A stretch of DNA of 13,812 nucleotides. It comes from Prevotellaceae bacterium. GTDB lineage: Bacteria; Bacteroidota; Bacteroidia; Bacteroidales; Bacteroidaceae. The translations under genes and the position numbers were made by a program. Positions 1 through 8,109 of this stretch are shown in pieces. Positions within the stretch are counted from its first letter, which is position 1; every line of letters begins with the position of its first letter. The DNA lies in contig JABZKU010000041.1 in assembly GCA_015257125.1 (NCBI GenBank), positions 1 to 13,812 of the forward strand. Reading direction: 5' to 3'. The notes beneath the pieces were generated by a model that searched no databases, had not been told where the DNA came from, and was given only the letters and a program-made list of their open reading frames with translations.

Positions 1-1022
1 GCTATGAACTCATCCTCAAAGCCTTTGCCCAACCCGAACTCTTGGAACTTTGCACCCCCATCGTCTACGGCAGCGAGAAAGTGGCCGCCTACTACCGCAA
101 AGCCTTGGAACTCGACGTGCATTGGCACTGCATCGAGCAGCCCGAAGACGCGCATCCCGATCGCCTCAACCTGATTGACGTGATCGGCGACGAAGAAGTG
201 AAAATAGAGCCCGGCCGTCCCTCGGCCGAAGCCGGTCGCATGGCCTTCCGCTCGCTCGAAGCCGCCGCGGCAGCGGCCAATGCCGGCAGCGTCGACGCCA
301 TTGTCACCTGCCCCATCAACAAGGCCGACATCCAGTCGGCCGACTTCCGCTATCCCGGCCACACCGAATTTTTCCAAGCCGCCTGCGGCGGTGAGGCGCT
401 CATGGTCTTGCTCAACCCCCTCATGCGCGTTGCGCTCGTCACCACCCACCTTCCGCTGAGCGAAGTGGCCGAGAAAATCACGGCCGAACACGTGGAAGCG
501 CAACTCCAACGCCTCCACACCACCCTGCGACGCGACTTTTGCATCACCGCCCCGCGCATTGCCGTGCTCGGCCTCAACCCCCACAACGGCGACGAGGGAT
601 TGCACGGCCGCGAAGAGGTGGAACTGCTCGCGCCTCTCGTGCAGCGTCTCAACGGCGAGGGACTCCCCTGCTTCGGCCCCTACAGTGCCGATGGATTCTT
701 CGGTGCCGGTTCGTTTCGCCACTTCGATGCGGTGCTGGCCATGTACCACGATCAGGGTCTCGCGCCCTTCAAGGCGCTGTCGATGGACGACGGGGTGAAC
801 TTCACCGCAGGGCTCGACATCGTGCGCACCTCGCCCGACCACGGCACGGCCTATGATATTGCCGGCAAGGGCGTGGCTTCGATCCAATCGTTCGTGCAAT
901 CCATCTACACGGCCATCGATGTCTATCGCAATCGCTTGCGCCACGACGAGATGCACGCCGATCCGCTCGTCATCGCCCCGCGCGAACGCCGTGAAGACCG
1001 CCGCAATCGCGCGCAACAATAA
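1..1022 (+). CDS. pdxA: 4-hydroxythreonine-4-phosphate dehydrogenase PdxA (5' end outside window)
   Basis: PdxA oxidises 4-phosphohydroxy-L-threonine with NAD in the DXP-dependent branch of pyridoxal phosphate synthesis; it is a cytoplasmic, metal-dependent homodimer. The reading frame is open from base 3 (YELILKAF...), so the gene is truncated by the window edge and the TTG at 42 is not its start. By family length roughly 20-25 N-terminal residues are missing. Visible motifs: GHTEFF (His at 360-362, substrate binding), TTHLPL (His 447-449), YHDQGLAPFK (His 747-749) and SPDHGTAYDIAG (His 840-842). The last three histidines match the metal ligands known in E. coli PdxA. The stop is TAA at 1020-1022. 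The next gene starts 60 bp downstream with no visible terminator between, so co-transcription is plausible. Confidence 0.95.
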   Translation, partial: YELILKAFAQPELLELCTPIVYGSEKVAAYYRKALELDVHWHCIEQPEDAHPDRLNLIDVIGDEEVKIEPGRPSAEAGRMAFRSLEAAAAAANAGSVDAIVTCPINKADIQSADFRYPGHTEFFQAACGGEALMVLLNPLMRVALVTTHLPLSEVAEKITAEHVEAQLQRLHTTLRRDFCITAPRIAVLGLNPHNGDEGLHGREEVELLAPLVQRLNGEGLPCFGPYSADGFFGAGSFRHFDAVLAMYHDQGLAPFKALSMDDGVNFTAGLDIVRTSPDHGTAYDIAGKGVASIQSFVQSIYTAIDVYRNRLRHDEMHADPLVIAPRERREDRRNRAQQ

Positions 1023-1082
1023 GTGCTTCTCGCACATTTTCCGTTCGTCATTCTCCGCGAAATCCTCCTTTTCCGTCATCTC

Positions 1083-3737
1083 ATGAAGCAGTCTTTGCTC
1101 CTTTTCTTCTTGCTGGTTTTCACCGCCCTGCCCCTTTCGGCGCAACGCCTCGTGGGTCGCGTGGTCGATGCCAAGAGCGGCGAAGCCATTCCGTTCGTCA
1201 ATGTGTTTTACGACGCGGCCAAAGGCGGCCGCCACGGTGTGCAGACCGATGCCGCGGGGCGTTTCTCCCTGCCGCTCCACAAAGGCATGCGCGTGGTGGT
1301 GAGCAGCGTGGGCTATGAGAGTTTCTCCACCCGCGCCGTGGGGGGCGATTCGCTCATCGTGCGCCTCAAGCCCGCCGACTTCGCCGTCGGCACAGCTGTT
1401 GTACAGGCCAAACGCTCGAAGTATTCGCGCAAGAACAATCCGGCGGTGATTTTGATGGAAAAAGTCATCGCCGCGAAGAAAGCCGGCGACCTGCGCAATC
1501 GTGATTTCTACAGTTTTGAGAAATACAACAAGCTCACTTTCGCGCTGAGCGACATCACGCCCGAGTTTTTCGAGGAAGGCGGCATCAAACGCATGCCCTT
1601 TCTCAAAGAACACGTCGAGACCTCGAAAGAAACGGGCAAACTGATTCTCCCCGTTTCGGTCGACGAAACCGTTTCGCAAGAGATTTACAGTAAGGAGTTG
1701 GGCGCGGCCAAGACCATTGTCAAGGGCGAACGCACCAACGGCATGAACGAAATCATCGACACAGGCGACATTCTCGCCTCGATGTTGCAAGATGTGTTCA
1801 CGGAAGTCGACCTCTATCAAGACGACATCCGCTTCCTGCAAGCACAATTCCTCAGCCCCGTGGCCACCCACGGCGCCATTGCGTTCTATCGCTACTTCAT
1901 CGAAGACACCACCGTGGTCGACGGACAGCGCTGCATCCAAGTTTCGTTCGGCCCCAACAATCCGCGCGACTTCGGGTTCACGGGGTCGCTCTACATCTTG
2001 GCCGATTCCACCTTCCGCCTCGCCAAGGCCGACATCAGCATCCCCGTGAAATCGACGGTCAACTACGTGAAGCGCATCAACATCGCGCAGCAATTCACCA
2101 CCCTCCCCACCGGCGAACAGGTACTGGCCAAGAACGACATGTTCGTGGTGCTCGAAGCGGCCAAATTTCTCAAGACGCTCGAGGTGAAACGCTACACCGA
2201 ATACTCCAACTACTCGTTCGCTCCGCTCTCGCCGCGCCTTTTCCGCTTCACCGCCGAGAAGAAAACCGAGCCGGACGCGCGCATGCAAAACGAAGACTTC
2301 TGGAAAGAGCACCGCCCCCTCGCCCTCAGTCCGTCGGAAGACCGCCTTTCGCTCTTCGTCGAACGCATTTATAATATTGAGGGCTTCTCGCCCGTGATTT
2401 GGGTGGGCAAATCGCTGATCGAAAACTACATTCCGACCTCGATCGACCCCAAGAATCCATCGAAACTCGACATCGGCCCCGTCAACACGGCCGTCACCTC
2501 GAATCCCGTCGACGGACTCCGCCTGCGCGCCTCACTGCAAACCACCGCCAACCTCAACCCGCACATGTTTTGGCGCGGCTACTTAGCCTACGGCTTCCGC
2601 GATCATCGCTGGAAAGGTTTGGGCGAATTGACCTATTCTTTCCGCCGCAAAGCCTATCTGCCCATGGAGTTTCCGGTGTCGAACCTCACGTTCACCTACT
2701 CCTACGACGTGTCGGTGCCGAGCGACCAATACTTGACGACCGACAAGGACAATGTGTTCATGGCACTCAAGTGGGCGCCGGTGAAACACATGAACTATGC
2801 GCGGAGTTTCAAACTCGTCTACGATCAAGAATGGGACTACGGCCTGCAGTGGCGCGCACAAGTGCGGCACGACATGACCGAGCCCACTTATATGCTCTTC
2901 TACCAGCCCGTGGCCAATGGCGTACACTACGACGCCCAGGGCAACTACCATCCGCGCCCCTTCGGGCCGGCGGACGGATCGGGCTTCAATGCGCGCAATC
3001 GCAGCTATCTGCGCACCTCCGATTTCTCCGTTTTGCTGCAATACCAGCCCGGCGTGGCTTACATCAACACCAAGCAGCGCCGCATCTTGGTCAACAAGGA
3101 AGCGCCCATCTACCGCATTTCGCACATCGCCGGCCTGCGCGGCGTGTGGAGCGACTACACTTACAACCTCACCGAGGTGGGTGTGCGCAAACGCGTGTGG
3201 CTCCGTTCGTGGGGTCGCATGGATTTCGATTTTGCCGCCGGCGCGCAGTGGAATCGCGTCCCCTTCCCGCTCCTCATCATGCCCCGCGCCAACTTGGCTT
3301 ACGTGTATGACGACGACATGTACTACCTCGTCGACAATATGGAGTTCCTCAACGACCGCTACGCGCAGTTGATGTTCAACTGGAGCCTGAACGGGAAAAT
3401 TTTCAACCGCATTCCGCTTTTCAACCGCCTGAAATGGCGCGAACACGTGGGCTTCAACATCCTTTGGGGACGACTCACCGACAAGAACAACCCCTATTTG
3501 GAAGAAAACAAGACGCGCACCGACCTCTATTACTTCCCCGGCGAGTTCAACGCCGACGGTTCGTTCCGCCAACAAAGCAAGGTGATGGATCCGCAAGTGC
3601 CGTATGTAGAAGCCGCTTTCGGTATTCACAACATTTTCAAGCTCTTCCACATCGACTACGTGCGCCGCTTCACCTATCTCGACGACCCGCGTACCACCCG
3701 TTGGGGCATTCGCTTCATGGCGCGCGTCATCTTCTGA
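1083..3737 (+). CDS. Outer-membrane protein: carboxypeptidase-regulatory-like domain plus DUF5686 beta-barrel
   Basis: Predicted outer-membrane protein of 884 aa. I chose the ATG at 1083 rather than an upstream in-frame start at 1023 because it begins a clean signal peptide (MKQS, a leucine/phenylalanine-rich core, cleavage after LSA at about residue 20). Residues ~22-95 resemble the beta-sandwich CarboxypepD_reg-like domain (VGRVVDAKSGEAIPFVNV, later VGYESFS). The rest matches my memory of the DUF5686 family: a KNNPAVILMEKVI segment, then FEKYNKLTFALSDI, then many alternating aromatic strands. The chain ends in phenylalanine (ARVIF), typical of outer-membrane barrels. The family is common in Bacteroidetes and its function is unknown; transport or surface assembly are guesses. 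Size fits the family, and no frameshift is seen. Confidence 0.88.
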   Translation: MKQSLLLFFLLVFTALPLSAQRLVGRVVDAKSGEAIPFVNVFYDAAKGGRHGVQTDAAGRFSLPLHKGMRVVVSSVGYESFSTRAVGGDSLIVRLKPADFAVGTAVVQAKRSKYSRKNNPAVILMEKVIAAKKAGDLRNRDFYSFEKYNKLTFALSDITPEFFEEGGIKRMPFLKEHVETSKETGKLILPVSVDETVSQEIYSKELGAAKTIVKGERTNGMNEIIDTGDILASMLQDVFTEVDLYQDDIRFLQAQFLSPVATHGAIAFYRYFIEDTTVVDGQRCIQVSFGPNNPRDFGFTGSLYILADSTFRLAKADISIPVKSTVNYVKRINIAQQFTTLPTGEQVLAKNDMFVVLEAAKFLKTLEVKRYTEYSNYSFAPLSPRLFRFTAEKKTEPDARMQNEDFWKEHRPLALSPSEDRLSLFVERIYNIEGFSPVIWVGKSLIENYIPTSIDPKNPSKLDIGPVNTAVTSNPVDGLRLRASLQTTANLNPHMFWRGYLAYGFRDHRWKGLGELTYSFRRKAYLPMEFPVSNLTFTYSYDVSVPSDQYLTTDKDNVFMALKWAPVKHMNYARSFKLVYDQEWDYGLQWRAQVRHDMTEPTYMLFYQPVANGVHYDAQGNYHPRPFGPADGSGFNARNRSYLRTSDFSVLLQYQPGVAYINTKQRRILVNKEAPIYRISHIAGLRGVWSDYTYNLTEVGVRKRVWLRSWGRMDFDFAAGAQWNRVPFPLLIMPRANLAYVYDDDMYYLVDNMEFLNDRYAQLMFNWSLNGKIFNRIPLFNRLKWREHVGFNILWGRLTDKNNPYLEENKTRTDLYYFPGEFNADGSFRQQSKVMDPQVPYVEAAFGIHNIFKLFHIDYVRRFTYLDDPRTTRWGIRFMARVIF

Positions 3738-3776
3738 TCGCCCCGCCGCCCTCGTCCACTTCATTTCCCCTTTCGC

Positions 3777-4493
3777 ATGAAATTTGCCATCATCGCCGCC
3801 GGCGAAGGCTCACGCCTTGCCGAAGAAGGCATCTCCGCTCCCAAACCCCTCATCCCGCTCTGCGGCACGGCCATGATCGAACGCCTTGTGCGCATCTTTG
3901 CCGCCAACGACGCGGAGGAAATCGTCATCATCGTCAATCGTCTGCGCCCCGAAACCGAGTCTTTCGTGCGTCGCCTCGCCGACGAACATCCCGAGTGGAA
4001 CCTTCGTATTGAAGTGGAGACCACGCCCTCGTCCATGCACAGTTTCGCCCGCATCGCCCCCTTGCTCGACGGCGCGCCCTTCTGTTTGACGACCGTCGAC
4101 ACCATCTTCCGCGAAGAAGATTTCCGCGCCTACATCGCCGCCTTCCGCTCTGCCCTCGAAGCCGGGCTCGACGGGCTGATGGCCGTGACCGATTTCATCG
4201 ACGACGAGAGTCCGCTCTACATCGGCACGGACGAAGCACTCAACATCGACGGCTTTTACGACACGCGCGAGCCGCGTTTCCGTTTCATCTCGGGCGGTAT
4301 CTACGCCCTCGCCCCCCGTGCGCTCGACACCCTGCGCCGCTGCATGGCCGAAGGCCAAAGCCGCATGCGCAACTTCCAGCGCGGCCTCATCGCCGACGGC
4401 CTGAAGTTGAAAGCCTATCCCTTCTCCAAAATCCTCGACGTCGACCACGCCGCCGACATTCCCAAAGCCGAAGCCTTTCTCCGCGATTGCTAA
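3777..4493 (+). CDS. Nucleotidyltransferase (NTP_transferase family), probable sugar- or polyol-phosphate nucleotidylyltransferase
   Basis: A 238-aa, single-domain, soluble enzyme expected to join an NTP to a phosphorylated alcohol, releasing pyrophosphate. The N-terminus carries the nucleotide-binding loop A7-A8-G9-E10-G11-S12-R13-L followed by KPLIPL (K23), standard for this fold. TTVDTIF places D108 where the metal-binding Asp lies, FISGGIYAL is the usual mid-domain strand, and the C-terminus has ILDVDHAADIPKAEAFL, the common closing motif. No hexapeptide acyltransferase tail is present, so it is not GlmU-like. It opens a tight cluster containing a CDP-alcohol phosphatidyltransferase, which suggests it makes a CDP-activated head group (for example CDP-inositol or CDP-glycerol-like). 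This substrate is inference. It follows DUF5686 by 39 bp. Confidence 0.82.
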   Translation: MKFAIIAAGEGSRLAEEGISAPKPLIPLCGTAMIERLVRIFAANDAEEIVIIVNRLRPETESFVRRLADEHPEWNLRIEVETTPSSMHSFARIAPLLDGAPFCLTTVDTIFREEDFRAYIAAFRSALEAGLDGLMAVTDFIDDESPLYIGTDEALNIDGFYDTREPRFRFISGGIYALAPRALDTLRRCMAEGQSRMRNFQRGLIADGLKLKAYPFSKILDVDHAADIPKAEAFLRDC

Positions 4494-4509
4494 TTCGCCC
4501 CGCCCCGCT

Positions 4510-5352
4510 ATGATCTATCTCATCTCTCGCGACACGCAATACTCCCCCAACAGTGAGGCGCGCGACGAAGCCATTTTCAAAGCCGTCGCCTTGGCGCTCT
4601 CCTTGCAGGGCGAACCCATCGCGGCGATCGACGAAAATCGTTTACCCGCCGCCTTCGCCGGCGCCGACTTGGTGCTCTCCATGGCGAGAAGTCGCACCGC
4701 GCAGACCACATTGGCCGCCGCAGAAGCCGCCGGCACCACGATTTGGAACAGCCCCGCCGCCTTGCTCCGCCACAGCCGCGCCGACCTCGACGGTTGGTTC
4801 AACGAAGCCGGTTGCGGTGCGCCCTTTCTCCACAACGTGACCGACCCGTCGCTCATCGTGCGCACCCTCGGTCTCCCCCTCTGGCTCAAGCGCAGCGACA
4901 GCGCCGCTAAAACAGCCGACGATGTGCGTTTCATCGCCGACGAAGATCAACTCCGCGCCGCCCTGGCCGACTTTGCTGCCGCCGGCATCGACGATTTCAT
5001 CGTGAGTGCGCATCTTGAAGGCGATTTGGTGAAATTCTACGGTGTCGAAGGCACGCCCTTCTTCTCGCACACCTATCCCACACGCGAAAATGGCTTCAGC
5101 AAATTCGGACTCGAGCAGCACAACGGCACGCCGGCCGAGCATCCCTTCTCCCTGGCCGACTTGAAAACCACCGCCGACGCCGCCGCCCGCCACTTCGGTA
5201 GGCTCATCTACGGCGGCGACGCCATCGTTCGTCCCGACGGCCGCTTCTTCCTCATCGATTTCAACGACTGGCCCTCCTTTGGCAGCTGCACCCAAGCCGC
5301 CGCCGAGGCCATCGCCCACCGCGCGCTCCACTTCCTTCGCCGCCGCGCCTAA
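4510..5352 (+). CDS. ATP-grasp domain protein, substrate unknown
   Basis: A 280-aa soluble protein with an ATP-grasp pattern. K127 in LPLWLKRSD is the likely ATP-phosphate-binding lysine. HLEGDLVKFYGV (E170, D172, K175) matches the central strand seen in RimK-like and inositol-phosphate-kinase-like ATP-grasps. LIDFNDWPSFGSC gives the metal-binding D250-x-N252 motif. ATP-grasp enzymes join a carboxylate to an amine or thiol through an acyl phosphate, or act as kinases on polyols. The VKFYGV and DxNDWPSF stretches recall inositol 1,3,4-trisphosphate 5/6-kinases, but RimK-type ligases also have similar patterns, so the reaction is open. It starts 16 bp after the nucleotidyltransferase and ends 18 bp before the CDP-alcohol enzyme, so it is very probably in the same operon. 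Confidence 0.75.
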   Translation: MIYLISRDTQYSPNSEARDEAIFKAVALALSLQGEPIAAIDENRLPAAFAGADLVLSMARSRTAQTTLAAAEAAGTTIWNSPAALLRHSRADLDGWFNEAGCGAPFLHNVTDPSLIVRTLGLPLWLKRSDSAAKTADDVRFIADEDQLRAALADFAAAGIDDFIVSAHLEGDLVKFYGVEGTPFFSHTYPTRENGFSKFGLEQHNGTPAEHPFSLADLKTTADAAARHFGRLIYGGDAIVRPDGRFFLIDFNDWPSFGSCTQAAAEAIAHRALHFLRRRA

Positions 5353-5370
5353 TTTTTCATCTCTCTTCCC

Positions 5371-6348
5371 ATGGCTGAAAACACGAACCTGCAATCGACC
5401 TTCAAAAGCACCGACACCGAAGAAAACATTGACATCTACTTCACCCGCCCCATCGGTTTGTTGTGGGCGCGCTTCTTCAATCTCTTCGGCATCCACCCCA
5501 ACGTGATCACCATCCTGAGTATCTTCCTCGGTGCCGCCGCCGGTGTCTTCATGGCGCTCGGCGAAGGCCGTCTCGACCTCACGCTCATCGGCATCGGCCT
5601 ACTCATGTGGGCCAATTTCTACGACTCGGCCGATGGACAGCTCGCTCGCATGACCGGTAAGAAGACGCTTTGGGGTCGCATCCTCGACGGTTTCGCCGGC
5701 GATGTGTGGTTCATCGCCATCTACGTGGCCATTGCCGTTCGTCTCATGCCGCAACCCATCGTGCCGGGCTGGAGCGAGAGTCCGAAATGGAGCTTTTGGA
5801 TCTTCCCCCTCCTCTATTATATCGGATTTCACGCCCACGCCGTACAGAGTCGCCTCGCCGACTACTACCGCAACGTGCATCTCTACTTCATCAAAGGCGC
5901 CTCGGGCAGCGAACTCGACAACGCCGAGCGCCTGCGCGCCGACTACGCCAAAGTGTCGTGGAAGAAAGACACCGCTTGGAAAGTGTTTCTCCACTTCTAT
6001 TGCAACTACACCGCCGGTCAGGAGCGCGACACGCCCGAATTTCAAGCCCTCAAGCGCACCCTCGACGCGCGCTACGGCCGTAACCTCCCGCCCGAACTCG
6101 TCGAAACCTTCCGCGCCGGCAGTCTGCCCCTCATGAAGTGGACCAATGTCCTCACCTTCAACTGGCGCGCCATCACCCTCTACACCAGCCTCCTCGTTGC
6201 CGTTTGGATTCCTTGGTTCGTCCTCGTCTATCCCCTCGTTGAACTCACCGTCTTCCACGGCATCTACCGCTATATGCGCCGCACCCACGAAGCCCTCTGT
6301 CGCCGCCTCAACCAACAACTCCTGTCCTCCGCTCCCGCCACCGCATGA
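5371..6348 (+). CDS. CDP-alcohol phosphatidyltransferase family membrane enzyme with atypical active-site spacing
   Basis: A 325-aa integral membrane enzyme. The family moves a phospho-alcohol group from a CDP-linked donor to a hydroxyl acceptor, making phospholipid head groups. The signature D-x2-D-G-x2-A-R-x8-G-x3-D is intact: D85, D88, G89, A92, R93, G102, D106. In the classic motif the fourth aspartate comes after three residues; here it comes after four (D106-GFAG-D111). Hydrophobic segments lie near residues 45-70, 72-90, 112-128 and 145-160, with two more toward the C-terminus (around 265-300). A polar stretch at about 180-255 separates the two halves, and the total is longer than a minimal family member. 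The last codons overlap the next gene by 4 bp. Exact lipid product unknown; a CDP-inositol or similar donor made by the upstream nucleotidyltransferase is the simplest reading. Confidence 0.85.
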   Translation: MAENTNLQSTFKSTDTEENIDIYFTRPIGLLWARFFNLFGIHPNVITILSIFLGAAAGVFMALGEGRLDLTLIGIGLLMWANFYDSADGQLARMTGKKTLWGRILDGFAGDVWFIAIYVAIAVRLMPQPIVPGWSESPKWSFWIFPLLYYIGFHAHAVQSRLADYYRNVHLYFIKGASGSELDNAERLRADYAKVSWKKDTAWKVFLHFYCNYTAGQERDTPEFQALKRTLDARYGRNLPPELVETFRAGSLPLMKWTNVLTFNWRAITLYTSLLVAVWIPWFVLVYPLVELTVFHGIYRYMRRTHEALCRRLNQQLLSSAPATA

Positions 6349-7352
6349 AGCCCCTCTATCGCAACCTCTTTCTCCTCTTTGGACTCTGCGCCATCGCCTT
6401 CATGGTCTACTCCTTTCCCGAAGGTTGGGAAACCATCAAGCGCAACCCCGCTAACGTCCTGCTCTACCTCCCCGGCGTGGTCGGCATTTGGCTCTTCGTC
6501 TACCTCTGCAACGCTTGGGCGTTCCAAATCTTGGTCAACACCTCCGACCACGACAAGCACCTCTCATTCGCCCACGCCATGAAGCTCACCATTTCGGGCT
6601 TCGCCTTTTCCTATACCACCCCCTTCGGTTCGGGCGGCGCCCCCTATCGCGTCATGGAGCTCTCGCGCTACATCGGCACGCCGCGTGCCGTGTCGTCCGT
6701 CGCCCTCTATTCGATGATGCACGTCTTCAGCCACTTCTTTCTGTGGAGCACGGCCCTCATCGCTTTTGTCATCGCGCATTTCGACGTGATGAACGCGTGG
6801 TTGTGGAGCCTCTTTGCGGGCTACGTCACCATCTTCGTGGCCGCCGGCGCCTTCTTCTCCTATAGTTACAAGCACGGCATCATCGCGCGCGTCTTTCGTC
6901 TGCTCTTCTTCGTGCCGTTCTTGCGCCGCCCCGCGCGCCGTTTCTATGAGCGCCACCTCGAAGCCTTCGACACCATCGACGCCAACATCCGTTTTCTCTA
7001 CGAACATCCGCGCCAACTTTGGGGCTCGCTGGCCGCCGAATACGTCGGCCGCCTGCTCAATTCGTTTGAATTCTACTTCATTCTCCTCGCCTTCGGCATC
7101 CCCGGCGCCAACTTCGTCGACGGCCTCATCATTCTCGGTTTCTCCTCGCTGATGGGCAACCTCCTGTTCTTCCTCCCGATGCAAATCGGTGCGCGCGAAG
7201 GCAGCCTGGCCGTCATCGTCCCCCTCCTTTTCCCCGGCGTGGGACAAGCCATCGGCATCTACGTGTCGTTCTACACCCGCATCCGCGAAATTTTCTGGAT
7301 CGTGGTCGGTGTGCTCCTGGTGAAAATCGGCAACAAACAACTCATGCGATGA
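6345..7352 (+). CDS. Flippase-like integral membrane protein (UPF0104 / LPG_synthase_TM / AglD type)
   Basis: A 335-aa polytopic membrane protein with about eight hydrophobic segments. The motif TPFGSGGAPYR (residues 92-102) corresponds to the glycine-rich loop characteristic of UPF0104/AglD-type proteins and of the membrane half of lysylphosphatidylglycerol synthase (MprF). A second family-like motif, QIGAREGSLA, lies near residue 285. No soluble C-terminal aminoacyltransferase domain is present, so it is not a full MprF. Family members are linked to lipid translocation or to glycosyl transfer with lipid carriers; here it may move the lipid made by the preceding CDP-alcohol enzyme (inference). 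Its ATG overlaps the upstream TGA as ATGA, and the same arrangement recurs at its own end, indicating translational coupling. Confidence 0.82.
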   Translation: MKPLYRNLFLLFGLCAIAFMVYSFPEGWETIKRNPANVLLYLPGVVGIWLFVYLCNAWAFQILVNTSDHDKHLSFAHAMKLTISGFAFSYTTPFGSGGAPYRVMELSRYIGTPRAVSSVALYSMMHVFSHFFLWSTALIAFVIAHFDVMNAWLWSLFAGYVTIFVAAGAFFSYSYKHGIIARVFRLLFFVPFLRRPARRFYERHLEAFDTIDANIRFLYEHPRQLWGSLAAEYVGRLLNSFEFYFILLAFGIPGANFVDGLIILGFSSLMGNLLFFLPMQIGAREGSLAVIVPLLFPGVGQAIGIYVSFYTRIREIFWIVVGVLLVKIGNKQLMR

Positions 7353-8083
7353 CTCCTACCACCTTACTTTTCGACTACGGCGGCACGCTCGACAGCGGGG
7401 CGCGCCACTGGAACTTCGTTCTCCTCGACGGCTACCGCCATACCGCCGAGCGTTTCCCGGCCCTCCGCGCCGTCGACGGCGAAGTGTGGCGCGCGGCCTA
7501 CGTGCACGGCGAGCGCACCCTCGCCCGTCAACCCATCGTCACCCCCGACGATGACTTCCGCACCCTCCTCCACAAAAAGATCGCCGTCGAACTCGCCTTT
7601 CTCCGCGAAGGCGGCACCGTCACGCTCTCCGATGCCGACTGCGCCACCGCCACCGACGCCATTGCCGACTACTGCGACCACGCGGCGCGCCGCCATGCCG
7701 ATGAAGCCCGCCACATCTTGCAAACCCTCCGCGACCGCGGCTACCGCTTTGTGCTGGTCACGAACTTCTACGGCAACATCCACGCGGTGCTCCGCGCCTA
7801 CGGCCTCGCCGACTTCTTCCCCCACATCGTCGAGAGCGCTGTGGTGGGGGTTCGCAAACCCGATCCCGCCATTTGGCAACTGGGCATCGATGCGGCCGCC
7901 GTTCCCGCCGCATCATGTGTGGCCATTGGCGATTCGTTCTCCAAAGACATCGTCCCCGCCCACTCCCTCGGCGCACAAACCATTTGGTTCAAAGGCGAAG
8001 AATGGGAACAAAAGGACTATGACGAAACGCTCCCCACCCACGTCATCACCGCCCTGCCCCAACTCCTCGACCACCTCCTTTGA
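7349..8083 (+). CDS. HAD-superfamily hydrolase-like protein with altered motif I
   Basis: A 244-aa soluble Rossmann-like HAD protein. Motif I is FDYGGTLD with the nucleophile D9; position +2, usually the acid/base aspartate of phosphatases, is G11. Motif II is T138 in LVTNF, motif III is K170 in GVRKPDP, and motif IV is GDSFSKD with D195 and D200. The helical cap lies between motifs I and II (about residues 20-110), so it is subfamily I. It overlaps the flippase-like gene by 4 bp and is the last gene of the cluster, before a long hairpin. A role removing or handling the phosphate of the head-group precursor would fit the context. The missing aspartate makes catalysis uncertain, so substrate binding only, or a non-phosphatase activity, is also possible. 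Confidence 0.83.
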   Translation: MTPTTLLFDYGGTLDSGARHWNFVLLDGYRHTAERFPALRAVDGEVWRAAYVHGERTLARQPIVTPDDDFRTLLHKKIAVELAFLREGGTVTLSDADCATATDAIADYCDHAARRHADEARHILQTLRDRGYRFVLVTNFYGNIHAVLRAYGLADFFPHIVESAVVGVRKPDPAIWQLGIDAAAVPAASCVAIGDSFSKDIVPAHSLGAQTIWFKGEEWEQKDYDETLPTHVITALPQLLDHLL

Positions 8084-8095
8084 GATTTTTTTCGA

Positions 8096-8107
8096 GAAGC
8101 ATGCTTC
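8096..8107. repeat. 12-bp perfect palindrome after the HAD gene
   Basis: GAAGCATGCTTC is its own reverse complement and lies 13 bp after the HAD stop codon, just ahead of the larger hairpin. It could be part of the same 3' structure or a protein-binding site; nothing else supports a function. Confidence 0.5.
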
Positions 8108-8109
8108 AT

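Noticed and set aside
1023..1082. 20-residue upstream extension of the DUF5686 protein
   Set aside because: The next ATG at 1083 starts a standard signal peptide directly; the extension would place a second hydrophobic stretch ahead of it.
2583..3764. 393-codon minus-strand open frame opposite the DUF5686 gene
   Set aside because: The DUF5686 frame has a signal peptide and family motifs through the same region; the antisense product is compositionally biased (Val/Glu/His/Ala) and unrecognisable.
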